From assembly GCA_024693345.1 (NCBI GenBank), contig JAILLB010000122.1:1-38522 (forward strand): a stretch of DNA of 38,522 nt, read 5' to 3'. Both the position numbers and the translations under genes were made by a program. Below, piece after piece: positions 20,111 through 29,678 of the stretch (the stretch's first letter is position 1; every line of letters begins with the position of its first letter). Source of the stretch: Clostridiales bacterium (GTDB taxonomy: Bacteria > Bacillota > Clostridia > Oscillospirales > CAG-272). The notes beneath the pieces are model-generated. The model was not told where the DNA came from. It saw only the letters and a list, made by a program, of their open reading frames with translations, and did no database searches.

Positions 20111-20139
20111 TTGACTCTACTTGCTTGAAATGATATTAT
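20111..20139 (+). promoter_or_regulatory. Sigma-A type promoter for the MBL-gltX-glnS unit
   Basis: TTGACT, 17-nt spacer, TATTAT (20134-20139). Confidence 0.75.
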
Positions 20140-20179
20140 ATACGCGTTTATATTAGACAAAAATGAATTGGGAACAGAT

Positions 20180-20791
20180 ATGATTGAAGTTTTTAAATTG
20201 TCTCTTCCTCCTATAGACACAAACTGTTATGTTCTTGCTGACAGCAAAACAAAAGAATGCATTGTTATTGATCCTGCATCAAACGGCAAATATGTCAATG
20301 ACTGGTGCCAAAGCCATGGTTACAAAGTAAAATCCATTCTTCTTACACATGGACATTTTGATCACATTGGAGGAGTTGATGAACTTGTCAAGCTATCTGG
20401 TGCGACTCTGTTCATTCACAAAGAAGATGCCGAGATGCTAAATGATACATGTAAAAACGCATTCGGATATTTCTTTGCGGGTGAAGACATTGTATCAACA
20501 AGCTCGTACACAACAATCGAAGATGGCCAAACATTTGATTTAGGCGGCGAAACAATTACGACAATTCACACACCGGGCCACACAAAAGGATCTGTTGTCT
20601 ATTTGACAGACAAATATGCATTCACCGGCGACACTATAATGCAAGGCGGCATGGGAAGAACAGATTTATACGGCGGTGACGATTTTGAACTGGGACAATC
20701 CGTGAGAAAACTGATTCCACTGATAAGGACAAAAATAATATATCCGGGCCACGGACCCGAATTTGATTGGAGAAGTACATATGAATTATGA
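20180..20791 (+). CDS. MBL-fold metallo-hydrolase (glyoxalase II-like)
   Basis: LLTHGHFDHIGG, HTPGHTKGSVVY, AFTGDTIMQGGMGRTDL, YPGHGPE. Confidence 0.92.
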   Translation: MIEVFKLSLPPIDTNCYVLADSKTKECIVIDPASNGKYVNDWCQSHGYKVKSILLTHGHFDHIGGVDELVKLSGATLFIHKEDAEMLNDTCKNAFGYFFAGEDIVSTSSYTTIEDGQTFDLGGETITTIHTPGHTKGSVVYLTDKYAFTGDTIMQGGMGRTDLYGGDDFELGQSVRKLIPLIRTKIIYPGHGPEFDWRSTYEL

Positions 20792-22439
20792 AGAATTGGC
20801 GGAGTTGGTACTCCCGAATATAAAAACAACTCCTGAAGATATAGAGAAAAAATATCCTCCGAGAAATCTCCCTGAAGGAGCAAGGGTAACCAGATTTGCA
20901 CCCAGTCCCACAGGATTTCTGCATGTAGGAGGTCTTTTCGGATGTCTAACCGATGAAAGACTTGCTCATCAGTCAGGCGGCATAGTATATCTCAGAATCG
21001 AAGACACAGACAGCAAGAGAGAAGTTACGGGTGCTGCAGAATTGTTTATTGAAAACCTGAATCATTACGGCATTCAGTTTGATGAAGGAGCCGTAGTAGG
21101 CGGAGACAAAGGCAATTACGGTCCATACAGACAGAGCGAGCGTGCTGAGATATACCAGACATATGCAAAACAGCTTATAAAGGAAGGAAAAGCGTATCCT
21201 TGTTTCTGCACTGCTGAAGAGATAGACGAAATCAGAAAAAAACAGGAAGAACAGAAACTCGTTCCAGGCATTTACGGAGAATGGTCAAAGTGGAGAGATG
21301 CTTCAATTGACGAAGTTAAAGAAGCCCTTGCACAAAACAAGGAATTCGTTGTCAGACTCAGATCGGCAGGAGATCCTTCAAACCATTTCAAGTTTACCGA
21401 CATGATAAAAGGAACAATCGATGTGACTGAAAACAACATTGATGAAGTTCTTCTTAAATCCGATGGCATTCCGACATATCACTTTGCTCACGCAGTTGAT
21501 GACCATTTGATGGGAACAACACATGTTGTCAGAGGCGATGAATGGCTGCCTTCTTTGCCAAAACACATTGAGATCTTCAAGGCTCTTGGATTCAGACTTC
21601 CTAAGTACTGCCACACCGCAGCGCTCCTGAAAATGGATGGTCCGGATTCAAAGCGTAAACTCTCTAAGAGAAAAGACCCCGAAGCTGATGTCGCATTCTT
21701 CACAAAAGAAGGTTATTCTGCAGAAGCTTTGCTTGAATATCTCATGACATTGCTTAACTCCAATTTTGAAGACTGGAGAATGGCAAATCCGACAGCAAGC
21801 ATCAATGATTTCCCGTTCTCGCTCAAGAAGATGAGCGTCTCCGGAGCATTATTTGATATCGTCAAATTGTATGACGTTTGTAAGAATGTACTTTGCAAAA
21901 AGACTGCAGAAGAAATATACAATGAAACAACTGAATGGGCAAAAACATATTCACCTGAGTTTTATGAAGTATTTACAAAGGATCCCGATTATACAAAGGC
22001 TTTCCTCGCAATCGGAAGAGGAACACAGAAACCGAGAAAAGATTTCGGGCTTTACAGCGAAGTACAGGATTATTCAGGATTCATGTTCGATGAATACTAC
22101 AATGTCGATGGCGAATATGATGAAAGATTTGACAAGACCCTGATCAAAGATGTGCTTTCAGAATATCTCAAGGTATATGACTTTAACGATGAGCAACAGG
22201 ATTGGTTCGAAAGAATAAAGGATGTTTCTGAAAAGTTCGGATTTGCAAGAGAGACTAAACAATTCAAAGCAACACCCGATGCATTCAAGGGACATGTCGG
22301 AGATATAAGCGGATTTATCCGTGTTGCTGTTACCGGAAAACAGAATTCTCCTGATATGTACTCAGTCATGAAAACACTCGGATACAACAAGGTTGTTGAG
22401 AGAATAAACAAACAGATATCTAGATTATCGAAGAGGTAA
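20781..22439 (+). CDS. gltX: Glutamyl-tRNA synthetase family (GltX)
   Basis: RFAPSPTGFLHVGGLFGCL, YLRIEDTDSKRE, YPCFCTAEEID, KRKLSKRKDPEADV. ATG 20781 overlaps the MBL stop. Confidence 0.92.
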   Translation: MNYEELAELVLPNIKTTPEDIEKKYPPRNLPEGARVTRFAPSPTGFLHVGGLFGCLTDERLAHQSGGIVYLRIEDTDSKREVTGAAELFIENLNHYGIQFDEGAVVGGDKGNYGPYRQSERAEIYQTYAKQLIKEGKAYPCFCTAEEIDEIRKKQEEQKLVPGIYGEWSKWRDASIDEVKEALAQNKEFVVRLRSAGDPSNHFKFTDMIKGTIDVTENNIDEVLLKSDGIPTYHFAHAVDDHLMGTTHVVRGDEWLPSLPKHIEIFKALGFRLPKYCHTAALLKMDGPDSKRKLSKRKDPEADVAFFTKEGYSAEALLEYLMTLLNSNFEDWRMANPTASINDFPFSLKKMSVSGALFDIVKLYDVCKNVLCKKTAEEIYNETTEWAKTYSPEFYEVFTKDPDYTKAFLAIGRGTQKPRKDFGLYSEVQDYSGFMFDEYYNVDGEYDERFDKTLIKDVLSEYLKVYDFNDEQQDWFERIKDVSEKFGFARETKQFKATPDAFKGHVGDISGFIRVAVTGKQNSPDMYSVMKTLGYNKVVERINKQISRLSKR

Positions 22440-22441
22440 AT

Positions 22442-24100
22442 ATGAGCGACAATACAGAAAAATTCAATGGAAATTTTATAGACGATATCATTGCTGACGA
22501 CCTGAAGGAAGGCCGTGTTGATGAAATACACACCAGATTTCCTCCAGAGCCCAATGGATATCTTCATATCGGCTCCGCAAAGGCAATCTGGATCAATTCA
22601 ACAGCAGCTAAGAAATACGGCGGCAAGTTCAATCTCAGATACGATGACACTAACCCTGTAAAAGAGGGTGATGAATTTGTCAAAAGCATCTATGAGGATC
22701 TCTGCTGGCTTGGTGCTGAACCAACAGGCGGAGTATTCTATGGTTCCGACTACTTTGAAAAGTGCTACGAATATGCTGTAAAACTTATCAAAGACGGAAA
22801 GGCATATGTATGCGATTTGTCAAAAGAAGATTTGGTTGATTATAAAGGAACCGACAGATCAGAGGCGAGCAAACCATCTCCTTACAGAGACCGTTCTGTT
22901 GAGGAAAACCTTGATTTGTTCGAAAGAATGAAAAATGGCGAATTCCCGGATGGTGCAAGAACCCTGAGAGCTAAGATTGACCCATCATCAGACAACACAT
23001 ATCTTCGTGATCCTGTAATATACAGGATTCGTCACGTCACGCATCAAAGACAGGGAAGCAAGTGGTGTATTTATCCGATGTATGACTTTGCTCATCCCAT
23101 CCAGGATGCTACAGAAGGAATATCCCATTCTTTGTGCTCAATAGAATTCAGAAACCACAGACCTCTTTATGACTGGGTTATAGATAATATTGGATTTGAA
23201 AAGAAACCACATCAGTATGAATTTGCCAGACTTAATGTTACGCATACAGTAATGAGCAAAAGATATTTGAGATATCTCGTGGAGAACAAGATTGTTGATG
23301 GCTGGGATGACCCTAGAATGCCCACCATTTGCGCTTTAAGAAGAAGGGGCTATACTCCTGAGGCTATTTTTGATTTCGTTGAAAGAGCGGGCGTTTCTAC
23401 TACTTATAGTGTTGTAGATATCAATTTGCTTGAGCACTGCATCCGCGAAGAACTGAACCAGAAAGCACAAAGAAGGGTGGCAGTTGTCAAACCAATCAAA
23501 CTCATTGTAGATAACTATCCTGAAGACAAAGTTGAGTATTTTGATTTACCCAACAATCCCAATGATGAAAACGCAGGCACGAGAAAAGTTCCTTTTACAA
23601 AGGAATTATATATTGATGAAGAAGATTTTGCAGAAGATGCTCCACCTAAATTTTTCAGACTTAAACCGGATGGCGAAGTCAGACTTATGGGTGCATATAT
23701 AGTGAAATGTACAAACATAGTAAAGAATGAAGATGGAAGCATTAAAGAAATCCATTGTGAAGCAGATATTGAGACCGGCAACGGCGTTCCGACAGACAGA
23801 AAAGTAAAGGGAACCATTCACTGGCTTTCAGCGAAATACTGCCTTGACACAACAGCAGTGTATTACGATAATCTGTTCACTCTTGAAGATGTTTCAGAAA
23901 TTACAGAAGAAACATTTGTTCAGTACATAAATCCCGAATCTGAAGTTAAATACGAGAATGTCAAGGTCGAAATGTCTTTGGCAGATGCAAAACCGGGAGA
24001 TAGATTCCAGTTTGTCAGAGTCGGTTATTTCACACCGGATTCAAAATATCCAAACAGATTCAACAGGATTGTATCACTGAAGGATGGATACAAAATCTGA
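22442..24100 (+). CDS. glnS: Glutaminyl-tRNA synthetase (GlnRS)
   Basis: FPPEPNGYLHIGSAKAIWIN, NLRYDDTNPVKE, YPMYDFAHPIQDATEGISHSLCSIEFRNHRPLYDWV, VMSKRYL, and a C-terminal anticodon-binding beta-barrel. Confidence 0.95.
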   Translation: MSDNTEKFNGNFIDDIIADDLKEGRVDEIHTRFPPEPNGYLHIGSAKAIWINSTAAKKYGGKFNLRYDDTNPVKEGDEFVKSIYEDLCWLGAEPTGGVFYGSDYFEKCYEYAVKLIKDGKAYVCDLSKEDLVDYKGTDRSEASKPSPYRDRSVEENLDLFERMKNGEFPDGARTLRAKIDPSSDNTYLRDPVIYRIRHVTHQRQGSKWCIYPMYDFAHPIQDATEGISHSLCSIEFRNHRPLYDWVIDNIGFEKKPHQYEFARLNVTHTVMSKRYLRYLVENKIVDGWDDPRMPTICALRRRGYTPEAIFDFVERAGVSTTYSVVDINLLEHCIREELNQKAQRRVAVVKPIKLIVDNYPEDKVEYFDLPNNPNDENAGTRKVPFTKELYIDEEDFAEDAPPKFFRLKPDGEVRLMGAYIVKCTNIVKNEDGSIKEIHCEADIETGNGVPTDRKVKGTIHWLSAKYCLDTTAVYYDNLFTLEDVSEITEETFVQYINPESEVKYENVKVEMSLADAKPGDRFQFVRVGYFTPDSKYPNRFNRIVSLKDGYKI

Positions 24101-24116
24101 TTCGGAGGAATTCATT

Positions 24117-25025
24117 TTGAGCAACGCTAATATTTTCCAAAGCGACAGACTTAGAAACGTACTGGCACTGTTGTTATGTGTTGTCATCATAGTCGCCGTG
24201 TTGGTTTCGCAAGTTCAGGGAGTATTAAGAGCCAAGAGTATTTATGAACATGAAGAATCATATTTCAGATTGTTCACGACACTGTCAAACATATTCGCAC
24301 TATTATGCAACCTTGTTATGCTTTCATATGCGATTGATGGCTTGAGAAAGAAGAGATTCAAACTTCCAAAATGGGTTGTTCTTGTATACTTCTCAGGAAC
24401 TCTGTGTCTCTTTATAACAATGCTTGTCACTCTGATATTTATACTCCCGGTTAGAGGAACTGTCGCTGTAACAGGTGTTCTGTTCTGGCAACACATATTT
24501 ATTCCGGTTTGTACATTGTTGATGTTCGTGTTCACATGCAACGAGAGAATGCTCAAACTGAATGAAATGATTCTCACGACAATTCCATATTTCATATACT
24601 CAATTTTATATGGAGTCCTGGTCAAGCTTGTCGGTGCAGAGAATGGCGGGTGGTATGATGAATATCAACTGTTCAGCAGATTCAACTGGTATGTAGTTGT
24701 ATTGTTCTGTGCACTGGTTGGTTTTCTCACGGCAGGTATTCTTCTTTTGATTCACAACGTTTCCACTCAGATAAGATATAAAAATCTGATCAACTGCATA
24801 AACAAAAGTCTTGAAGGCAAGGACAAAGAAAGCATAGAAACCGAAGTGTTCGAGCATGGAATATCCCAACAGTTTAGATCGGATAGATTCGACATTACTA
24901 TTCCAATAGATGAACTGAAACTAATATCCGAAAAGAGTGATGATTATTCACTTGAGCAGCTGGCAGAAATCTATGTAAAAGGTGCAATGAAAGAATTCAT
25001 CGAAGGTAAAGATAGGGAACAATAA
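24117..25025 (+). CDS. Polytopic integral membrane protein; faint resemblance to Pr6Pr/AIG1-like proteins
   Basis: About six hydrophobic segments (e.g. VLALLLCVVIIVAVLVSQV, WVVLVYFSGTLCLFITMLVTLIFIL). TTG 24117 sits 8 nt after GGAGG and is preferred over ATG 24084. Family assignment is weak. Confidence 0.6.
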   Translation: MSNANIFQSDRLRNVLALLLCVVIIVAVLVSQVQGVLRAKSIYEHEESYFRLFTTLSNIFALLCNLVMLSYAIDGLRKKRFKLPKWVVLVYFSGTLCLFITMLVTLIFILPVRGTVAVTGVLFWQHIFIPVCTLLMFVFTCNERMLKLNEMILTTIPYFIYSILYGVLVKLVGAENGGWYDEYQLFSRFNWYVVVLFCALVGFLTAGILLLIHNVSTQIRYKNLINCINKSLEGKDKESIETEVFEHGISQQFRSDRFDITIPIDELKLISEKSDDYSLEQLAEIYVKGAMKEFIEGKDREQ

Positions 25026-25064
25026 AAAAATGGTATAGCAAGGAACTTAATCCGAGCTATACCA
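25024..25064 (-). terminator. Rho-independent terminator for the minus-strand ABC ATPase gene (also between convergent genes)
   Basis: 9-bp stem TGGTATAGC / GCTATACCA. Read on the minus strand it is followed by TTTTTTTATT. Confidence 0.75.
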
Positions 25065-25081
25065 TACTTATTTGTTCAAAC

Positions 25082-26437
25082 TTATTCTGTTACTGATTCA
25101 TCTGTTACGGAAGTATCTGTTGTTGATTCCTCAACAGGTGCTTCTGTTTCAACTGCTTCAGCTTCAACTGTCTCAGTTTCTTCAGTGCCTTGTTCTTCAG
25201 CCTCAGCTGCTGCTTTTTCAGCTTCTGCAACTCTTGCTGCTTTCTTCTTTTCTTCTTCAGTAAGGAATACAATTGCTTTTTCTGTTTCTTTGTCGAAGAG
25301 GTGCATTCTTGTTGTATCGATAGCAAGTGTAACTGTATCTCCTGCGCGAACGGTAGAACGAGGTGATACACGTGCGATGAGTTTCTGCTCGCCGCTCTTG
25401 TCTATAACAACATTCTTTCTCTCTGCGAGTTTTTCATCAACTTCTACTTTGTTGGCAATGAGATAGAGGTAAATCTCAGCGCCCATGAGTTCTGTTACGT
25501 CACAATAAGCATCAAATGAAGCTTCCTGCATTGCAGCAATCTGCATAGGAGTATCAACGATACATTCAGGACGGACACCGGCAATAACTTCTTTTTCGAT
25601 ATAAGGCTTAATTTCATCAGCATTGCCTTTTTCTTCAGGAAGTCTGATTCTGATTTCGCCGAAGTGGAGATATACGAATCCGTCATCATCTCTTTCAAGA
25701 GTACCATTGATGAAGTTCATCTGAGGAGTTCCGATAAATCCGGCAACAAAGAGGTTAACAGGATTATCATAGAGAGACTGAGGAGAGTCAACCTGCTGGA
25801 TGACACCATCTTTCATAACAACGATTCTGGTAGCCATTGTCATAGCTTCTACCTGGTCGTGGGTAACGTAAATAAATGTTGCCTGCAAGCTGTTATGAAG
25901 TTTTGTGATTTCAGTTCTCATGGCTGCACGAAGTTTAGCATCCAAGTTTGAAAGAGGTTCGTCAAGCAAGAACACTTTAGGATCACGAACGATAGCTCTA
26001 CCTAAAGCAACACGCTGTTTCTGACCACCTGACAAAGCCTTCGGGAGTCTGTCGAGAAGGTGAGAGATGTCAAGGATTCTTGCTGCTTCTTCAACTTTAC
26101 GTTTGATTGTCTCTTTCGGAACTTTACGAAGTTTAAGACCGAATGCCATGTTATCAAACACTGTCATGTGCGGATAAAGAGCATAGTTCTGGAACACCAT
26201 TGCAATGTCTCTGTCCTTAGGAGCTACATCGTTTACGAGTCTATCACCAATGTACAACTCACCTTCAGTAATTTCTTCAAGGCCGGCAATCATTCTCAGT
26301 GTGGTAGATTTACCACATCCGGAAGGTCCAACGAAAATAATAAATTCTGTATCTTTTACTTCGAGACAGAAGTCAGATACCGCAGTAACACCGCCAGGGT
26401 ATTTTTTGTAAATGTGTCTAAGTGATAAACTTGCCAT
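25082..26437 (-). CDS. Sugar ABC transporter ATP-binding protein, MsmK/UgpC type, with long acidic C-terminal tail
   Basis: Walker A GPSGCGKSTTLRMIAGLE, signature LSGGQKQRVALGRAIVRDPKVFLLDEPLSNLDAKLR, FIYVTHDQVEAMTMATRI, then a MOBE/TOBE-type domain and an Ala/Glu/Thr-rich tail. Confidence 0.95.
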   Translation of the reverse strand: MASLSLRHIYKKYPGGVTAVSDFCLEVKDTEFIIFVGPSGCGKSTTLRMIAGLEEITEGELYIGDRLVNDVAPKDRDIAMVFQNYALYPHMTVFDNMAFGLKLRKVPKETIKRKVEEAARILDISHLLDRLPKALSGGQKQRVALGRAIVRDPKVFLLDEPLSNLDAKLRAAMRTEITKLHNSLQATFIYVTHDQVEAMTMATRIVVMKDGVIQQVDSPQSLYDNPVNLFVAGFIGTPQMNFINGTLERDDDGFVYLHFGEIRIRLPEEKGNADEIKPYIEKEVIAGVRPECIVDTPMQIAAMQEASFDAYCDVTELMGAEIYLYLIANKVEVDEKLAERKNVVIDKSGEQKLIARVSPRSTVRAGDTVTLAIDTTRMHLFDKETEKAIVFLTEEEKKKAARVAEAEKAAAEAEEQGTEETETVEAEAVETEAPVEESTTDTSVTDESVTE

Positions 26438-26565
26438 TTTTTACTCCGTTCTTTTGGCTGAAATATACCCAATCTGTGCGCCATTTTTTCAGAATTGGGG
26501 ATGATCTCTTAAATGAGAACACCAGAGATGAACAAACATTATATGGATATGTTTTACACCGAATA

Positions 26566-26574
26566 ATTATAACA
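26566..26574 (-). promoter_or_regulatory. Candidate extended -10 element for the ABC ATPase gene
   Basis: Minus strand reads TGTTATAAT (TGnTATAAT); no good -35 at 17 bp. Confidence 0.45.
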
Positions 26575-26688
26575 AAACAACTTATTAAAAAAAAGATGTC
26601 AACATTCCAAAAAAATATTTTTTTGATTGTGCAAATTATACAAATATGCCTAGCCTGTTTTTAAGTGAACAGAAAAGTCCCTGAAATC

Positions 26689-27405
26689 TTAATTATTTGA
26701 GCCTATACTCGTTAATATTTCGGTTTCTTTCTCAGTCAATGGACGCCATTCACCTTCTTTGAGGGAATAGTCAAGTTCTATATCTGCAAATTTGATTCGT
26801 CTTAATATGAGTATTTTGCTTCCGACCTGTTCAAACATTCTCTTAATTTGATGAAACTTGCCTTCGGTGATTGCTATGGTTCCGCTTGACAAATTATCAT
26901 CGGGACAGAGAACTGCAGGTTTTGTTATTTCTTTCTCTCCTATGTCAACCCCGGTTTCAAGATGTCTTACCGATTCATCTGTCAAACTCGGACTGCACTC
27001 AAAGAAGTAAGTTTTGTAAACGTGGTGTTTAGGGGACAGAAGTCTGTGTGCCAATTGTCCGTCGTTTGTAAGTATCAACAAGCCTGTTGTGTCTATATCC
27101 AGTCTGCCGCATGGAAAAAGTCCCATAGACCTGTAATTATCGGGCAGCAATTCGAGTACAGTTTTCTTTCGGGGATCATCCGTTGAACTTATGTATCCGA
27201 CAGGTTTATTCAGCATCAGGTACGTAAACTTTTTGTAGTTGACAACAACACCATTGTATTCAATGACGTCAATGTATTCGTCTATCTTTACAGATGTATC
27301 TTTGAACACAACACCGTTTACTTTTATACGGCCTTCCTTGGCTGCTTTTTTACAATCAGTTCGGGACACAAAGTTGTTGTTTGAAAGGAATTTATCCAGT
27401 CTCAT
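26689..27405 (-). CDS. rsuA: RsuA-family 16S rRNA pseudouridine synthase
   Basis: MRLDKFLSNNNFVSRTDCKKAAKEGRIKVNG (S4-like), LMLNKPVGYISSTDDP, PCGRLDIDTTGLLILTNDG, EGKFHQIKRMF. ATG 27405 begins the conserved region; the upstream ORF extension is spurious. Confidence 0.93.
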   Translation of the reverse strand: MRLDKFLSNNNFVSRTDCKKAAKEGRIKVNGVVFKDTSVKIDEYIDVIEYNGVVVNYKKFTYLMLNKPVGYISSTDDPRKKTVLELLPDNYRSMGLFPCGRLDIDTTGLLILTNDGQLAHRLLSPKHHVYKTYFFECSPSLTDESVRHLETGVDIGEKEITKPAVLCPDDNLSSGTIAITEGKFHQIKRMFEQVGSKILILRRIKFADIELDYSLKEGEWRPLTEKETEILTSIGSNN

Positions 27406-27433
27406 CGGGAGCTCCTTTGAATGATATAAACAT

Positions 27434-27462
27434 AGTTTAAACAAACTTGTGAACAAAGTCAA
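27434..27462 (-). promoter_or_regulatory. Sigma-A type promoter for rsuA
   Basis: Minus strand TTGACT, 17-nt spacer, TAAACT. Confidence 0.65.
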
Positions 27463-27481
27463 CAAATCGTTTGTGTAAGTA

Positions 27482-27510
27482 TTGAAAAGGAGGCCCCGAT
27501 TTGATAAGAT
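27482..27510 (+). promoter_or_regulatory. Sigma-A type promoter for the ttcA-like gene
   Basis: TTGAAA, 17-nt spacer, TAAGAT (27505-27510). Confidence 0.65.
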
Positions 27511-27541
27511 ATATGAAAATTGTTCGGAAGAGTGATGCTCT

Positions 27542-28279
27542 ATGAATGGAACAAAAAGACTTCTCGGAGACGTTAGAAAAGCCTGTGAGAAATACGACAT
27601 GATTGAGGACGGCGACACTATCCTGGTCGGTGTATCCGGAGGAAAAGATTCCGTTTCGTTGCTCTATGCCATGTGTGAACTCAGAAGGTTTTATCCAAAG
27701 CGTTTTGATGTTCAGGCAATTGCCGTAGACATGCAGTTTCAATCAATTGGAAGAGATTCAATGGATTTCTCCGGAATTGAAGCCATTTGCAATGGATACA
27801 AAGTTCCTTTTCACGTTGAAAAGACAGATATTGCCGAGATTATCTTCAAAGAGAGAAAAGAGAGCAATCCTTGTTCTTTGTGCTCACGAATGAGGCGCGG
27901 TGCACTTTGTTCATATGCGGAGAAGAATGGAATAAAAAAACTGGCTTTGGGACATCATTTCGACGACGCTGTCGAAACATTCATTCTCAATCTGTTTTTT
28001 GAGGGAAGGCTGGGGTGCTTTTCCCCTGTTTCAAAGATGGAAGATACAGGAGTCACAGTAATAAGACCTCTGATTGAGACAAAGGAGTCAACAATAAAGT
28101 ATTTCATTTCCTCAAATGACATAGAGGTATTGAAAAACAGTTGTCCTGAAGACAAAAACAGCGAGAGGGAAAACATAAAAAGGCTTCTGAACAGCCTGGA
28201 AAAGAACAACAAAGGCTTAAAGCACAGAATAATGCTCGCCATGGAAAAAGGCAGCATTGACGGGCTGAAATTGCAATAA
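27542..28279 (+). CDS. TtcA/TilS-type PP-loop ATPase, probable tRNA thiolation enzyme
   Basis: GVSGGKDSVSLL PP-loop, CSLCSRMRRGALCSYA, LGHHFDDAVETFILNLFFEGRLGCFSP. Confidence 0.88.
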   Translation: MNGTKRLLGDVRKACEKYDMIEDGDTILVGVSGGKDSVSLLYAMCELRRFYPKRFDVQAIAVDMQFQSIGRDSMDFSGIEAICNGYKVPFHVEKTDIAEIIFKERKESNPCSLCSRMRRGALCSYAEKNGIKKLALGHHFDDAVETFILNLFFEGRLGCFSPVSKMEDTGVTVIRPLIETKESTIKYFISSNDIEVLKNSCPEDKNSERENIKRLLNSLEKNNKGLKHRIMLAMEKGSIDGLKLQ

Positions 28280-28316
28280 TACGGTTGTATATAACCGATA
28301 ATAATAGAGGTGTAAA

Positions 28317-29660
28317 ATGGCATTTTCATTTTCAGACAGATACTTGGGCAAATTCATTTCAAGTTTCGATTATGCTGCAGTCATTGACGAAGCAAAATAC
28401 GCGTTTGATCTTGTAAAAAACAAAAACGGTCAGGGATCAGACTTTTTAGGATGGGTTAATCTTCCATATGACCATGACATGGAAGAGTATGAAAGAATCA
28501 AAAAGGCTGCCAAAAAGATTCAGGATACATGCGATGTGTTCCTTGTAATCGGAATAGGCGGTTCATATCTCGGAGCAAGAGCTGCCGTTGAGTTTGTAAA
28601 AGGAAATCTTTATAACGAAAAGAAAAAAGATACCCCAAACATATATTTCATTGGTAACGACATCAGTTCTTCTCACATGAGAGATGTAATTGAGCTCTGT
28701 GAAGGAAAAGATGTTTGCATTAACGTCATATCTAAGTCAGGAACTACCACTGAACCCGGAATTGCCTTCAGAGTACTGAGAAGCATGCTTGAAAAGAAGT
28801 ATGGTGCAGCTGCAAACGAAAGAATATTTGTAACCACCGATGCTAAAAAAGGAGCTCTCAGACCGCAGGCTGAAGAATATAAATACGAAAGCTTCGTAGT
28901 ACCGGATGATATCGGAGGCAGATATTCAGTACTCAGTGCTGTGGGCCTTCTACCGATAGCTGTTGCAGGAATTGATCTTGATGAGATGTTTGAAGGTGCA
29001 AAAGCCGCTGCTGACAAATATTCCAAGAACTTTAATGAAACGAACGAATGCGTTAAGTACGCTTGTATCAGAAATCTCCTTCTGAGAAAAGGCAAGAACA
29101 TTGAACTTCTTGCATCAAACGATCCTTCTATGACAATGTTCTGTGAATGGTGGAAACAGTTGTACGGAGAAAGCGAAGGAAAAGACGGAAAAGGATTGTA
29201 TCCAGCATCCGTTATTTACTCAACAGATCTTCACTCGCTGGGCCAGTACATTCAGGAAGGACAGAGAACTCTTTTCGAAACTGTAATTAATGTCAACATC
29301 GAAGACAACTTTGTTATAGAAGCGGACAAAACAAATGCTGACGGACTCAATTTCGTTGCAGGAAAGACAATCAACTATGTTAACCAGCAGGCAGTACTTG
29401 GAACAGCACTTGCTCATGTTGACGGAAATGTTCCTAACATTGCAATAGAAATAACATCCAGAAACGCATATGATTTCGGTTATCTGGTTTACTTCTTTGA
29501 GTTTGCATGTGCAGTGTCCGGATACATGCTCGGCATCAATCCGTTCAACCAGCCCGGAGTTGAAGCATACAAGAAAAACATGTTTGCACTCCTTGGAAAA
29601 CCAGGTTATGAAGAGGCAACAAAATCTATAAACGAAAGACTGGAAAAGTTATCCAAATAA
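28317..29660 (+). CDS. pgi: Glucose-6-phosphate isomerase
   Basis: [97 protein letters not shown]. Confidence 0.97.
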   Translation: MAFSFSDRYLGKFISSFDYAAVIDEAKYAFDLVKNKNGQGSDFLGWVNLPYDHDMEEYERIKKAAKKIQDTCDVFLVIGIGGSYLGARAAVEFVKGNLYNEKKKDTPNIYFIGNDISSSHMRDVIELCEGKDVCINVISKSGTTTEPGIAFRVLRSMLEKKYGAAANERIFVTTDAKKGALRPQAEEYKYESFVVPDDIGGRYSVLSAVGLLPIAVAGIDLDEMFEGAKAAADKYSKNFNETNECVKYACIRNLLLRKGKNIELLASNDPSMTMFCEWWKQLYGESEGKDGKGLYPASVIYSTDLHSLGQYIQEGQRTLFETVINVNIEDNFVIEADKTNADGLNFVAGKTINYVNQQAVLGTALAHVDGNVPNIAIEITSRNAYDFGYLVYFFEFACAVSGYMLGINPFNQPGVEAYKKNMFALLGKPGYEEATKSINERLEKLSK

Positions 29661-29678
29661 TTACTCAAAGGAATCCAC

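Noticed and set aside
25072-25263. Plus-strand Leu/Gln-rich ORF (63 aa), overlapping the ABC ATPase gene
   Set aside because: It is the antisense reading of the low-complexity acidic tail of the minus-strand ATPase; no RBS or homology-like pattern.
26590-26610. TTGACA on the minus strand upstream of the ABC ATPase gene, as a -35 for the TATAAT
   Set aside because: The spacing to TATAAT is about 25 nt, too long for a standard promoter; the extended -10 reading is preferred.
27406-27618. N-terminal 71-aa extension of the rsuA ORF
   Set aside because: The conserved protein starts at MRLDKFLS (27405) and the extension covers the divergent promoter region shared with the ttcA-like gene.
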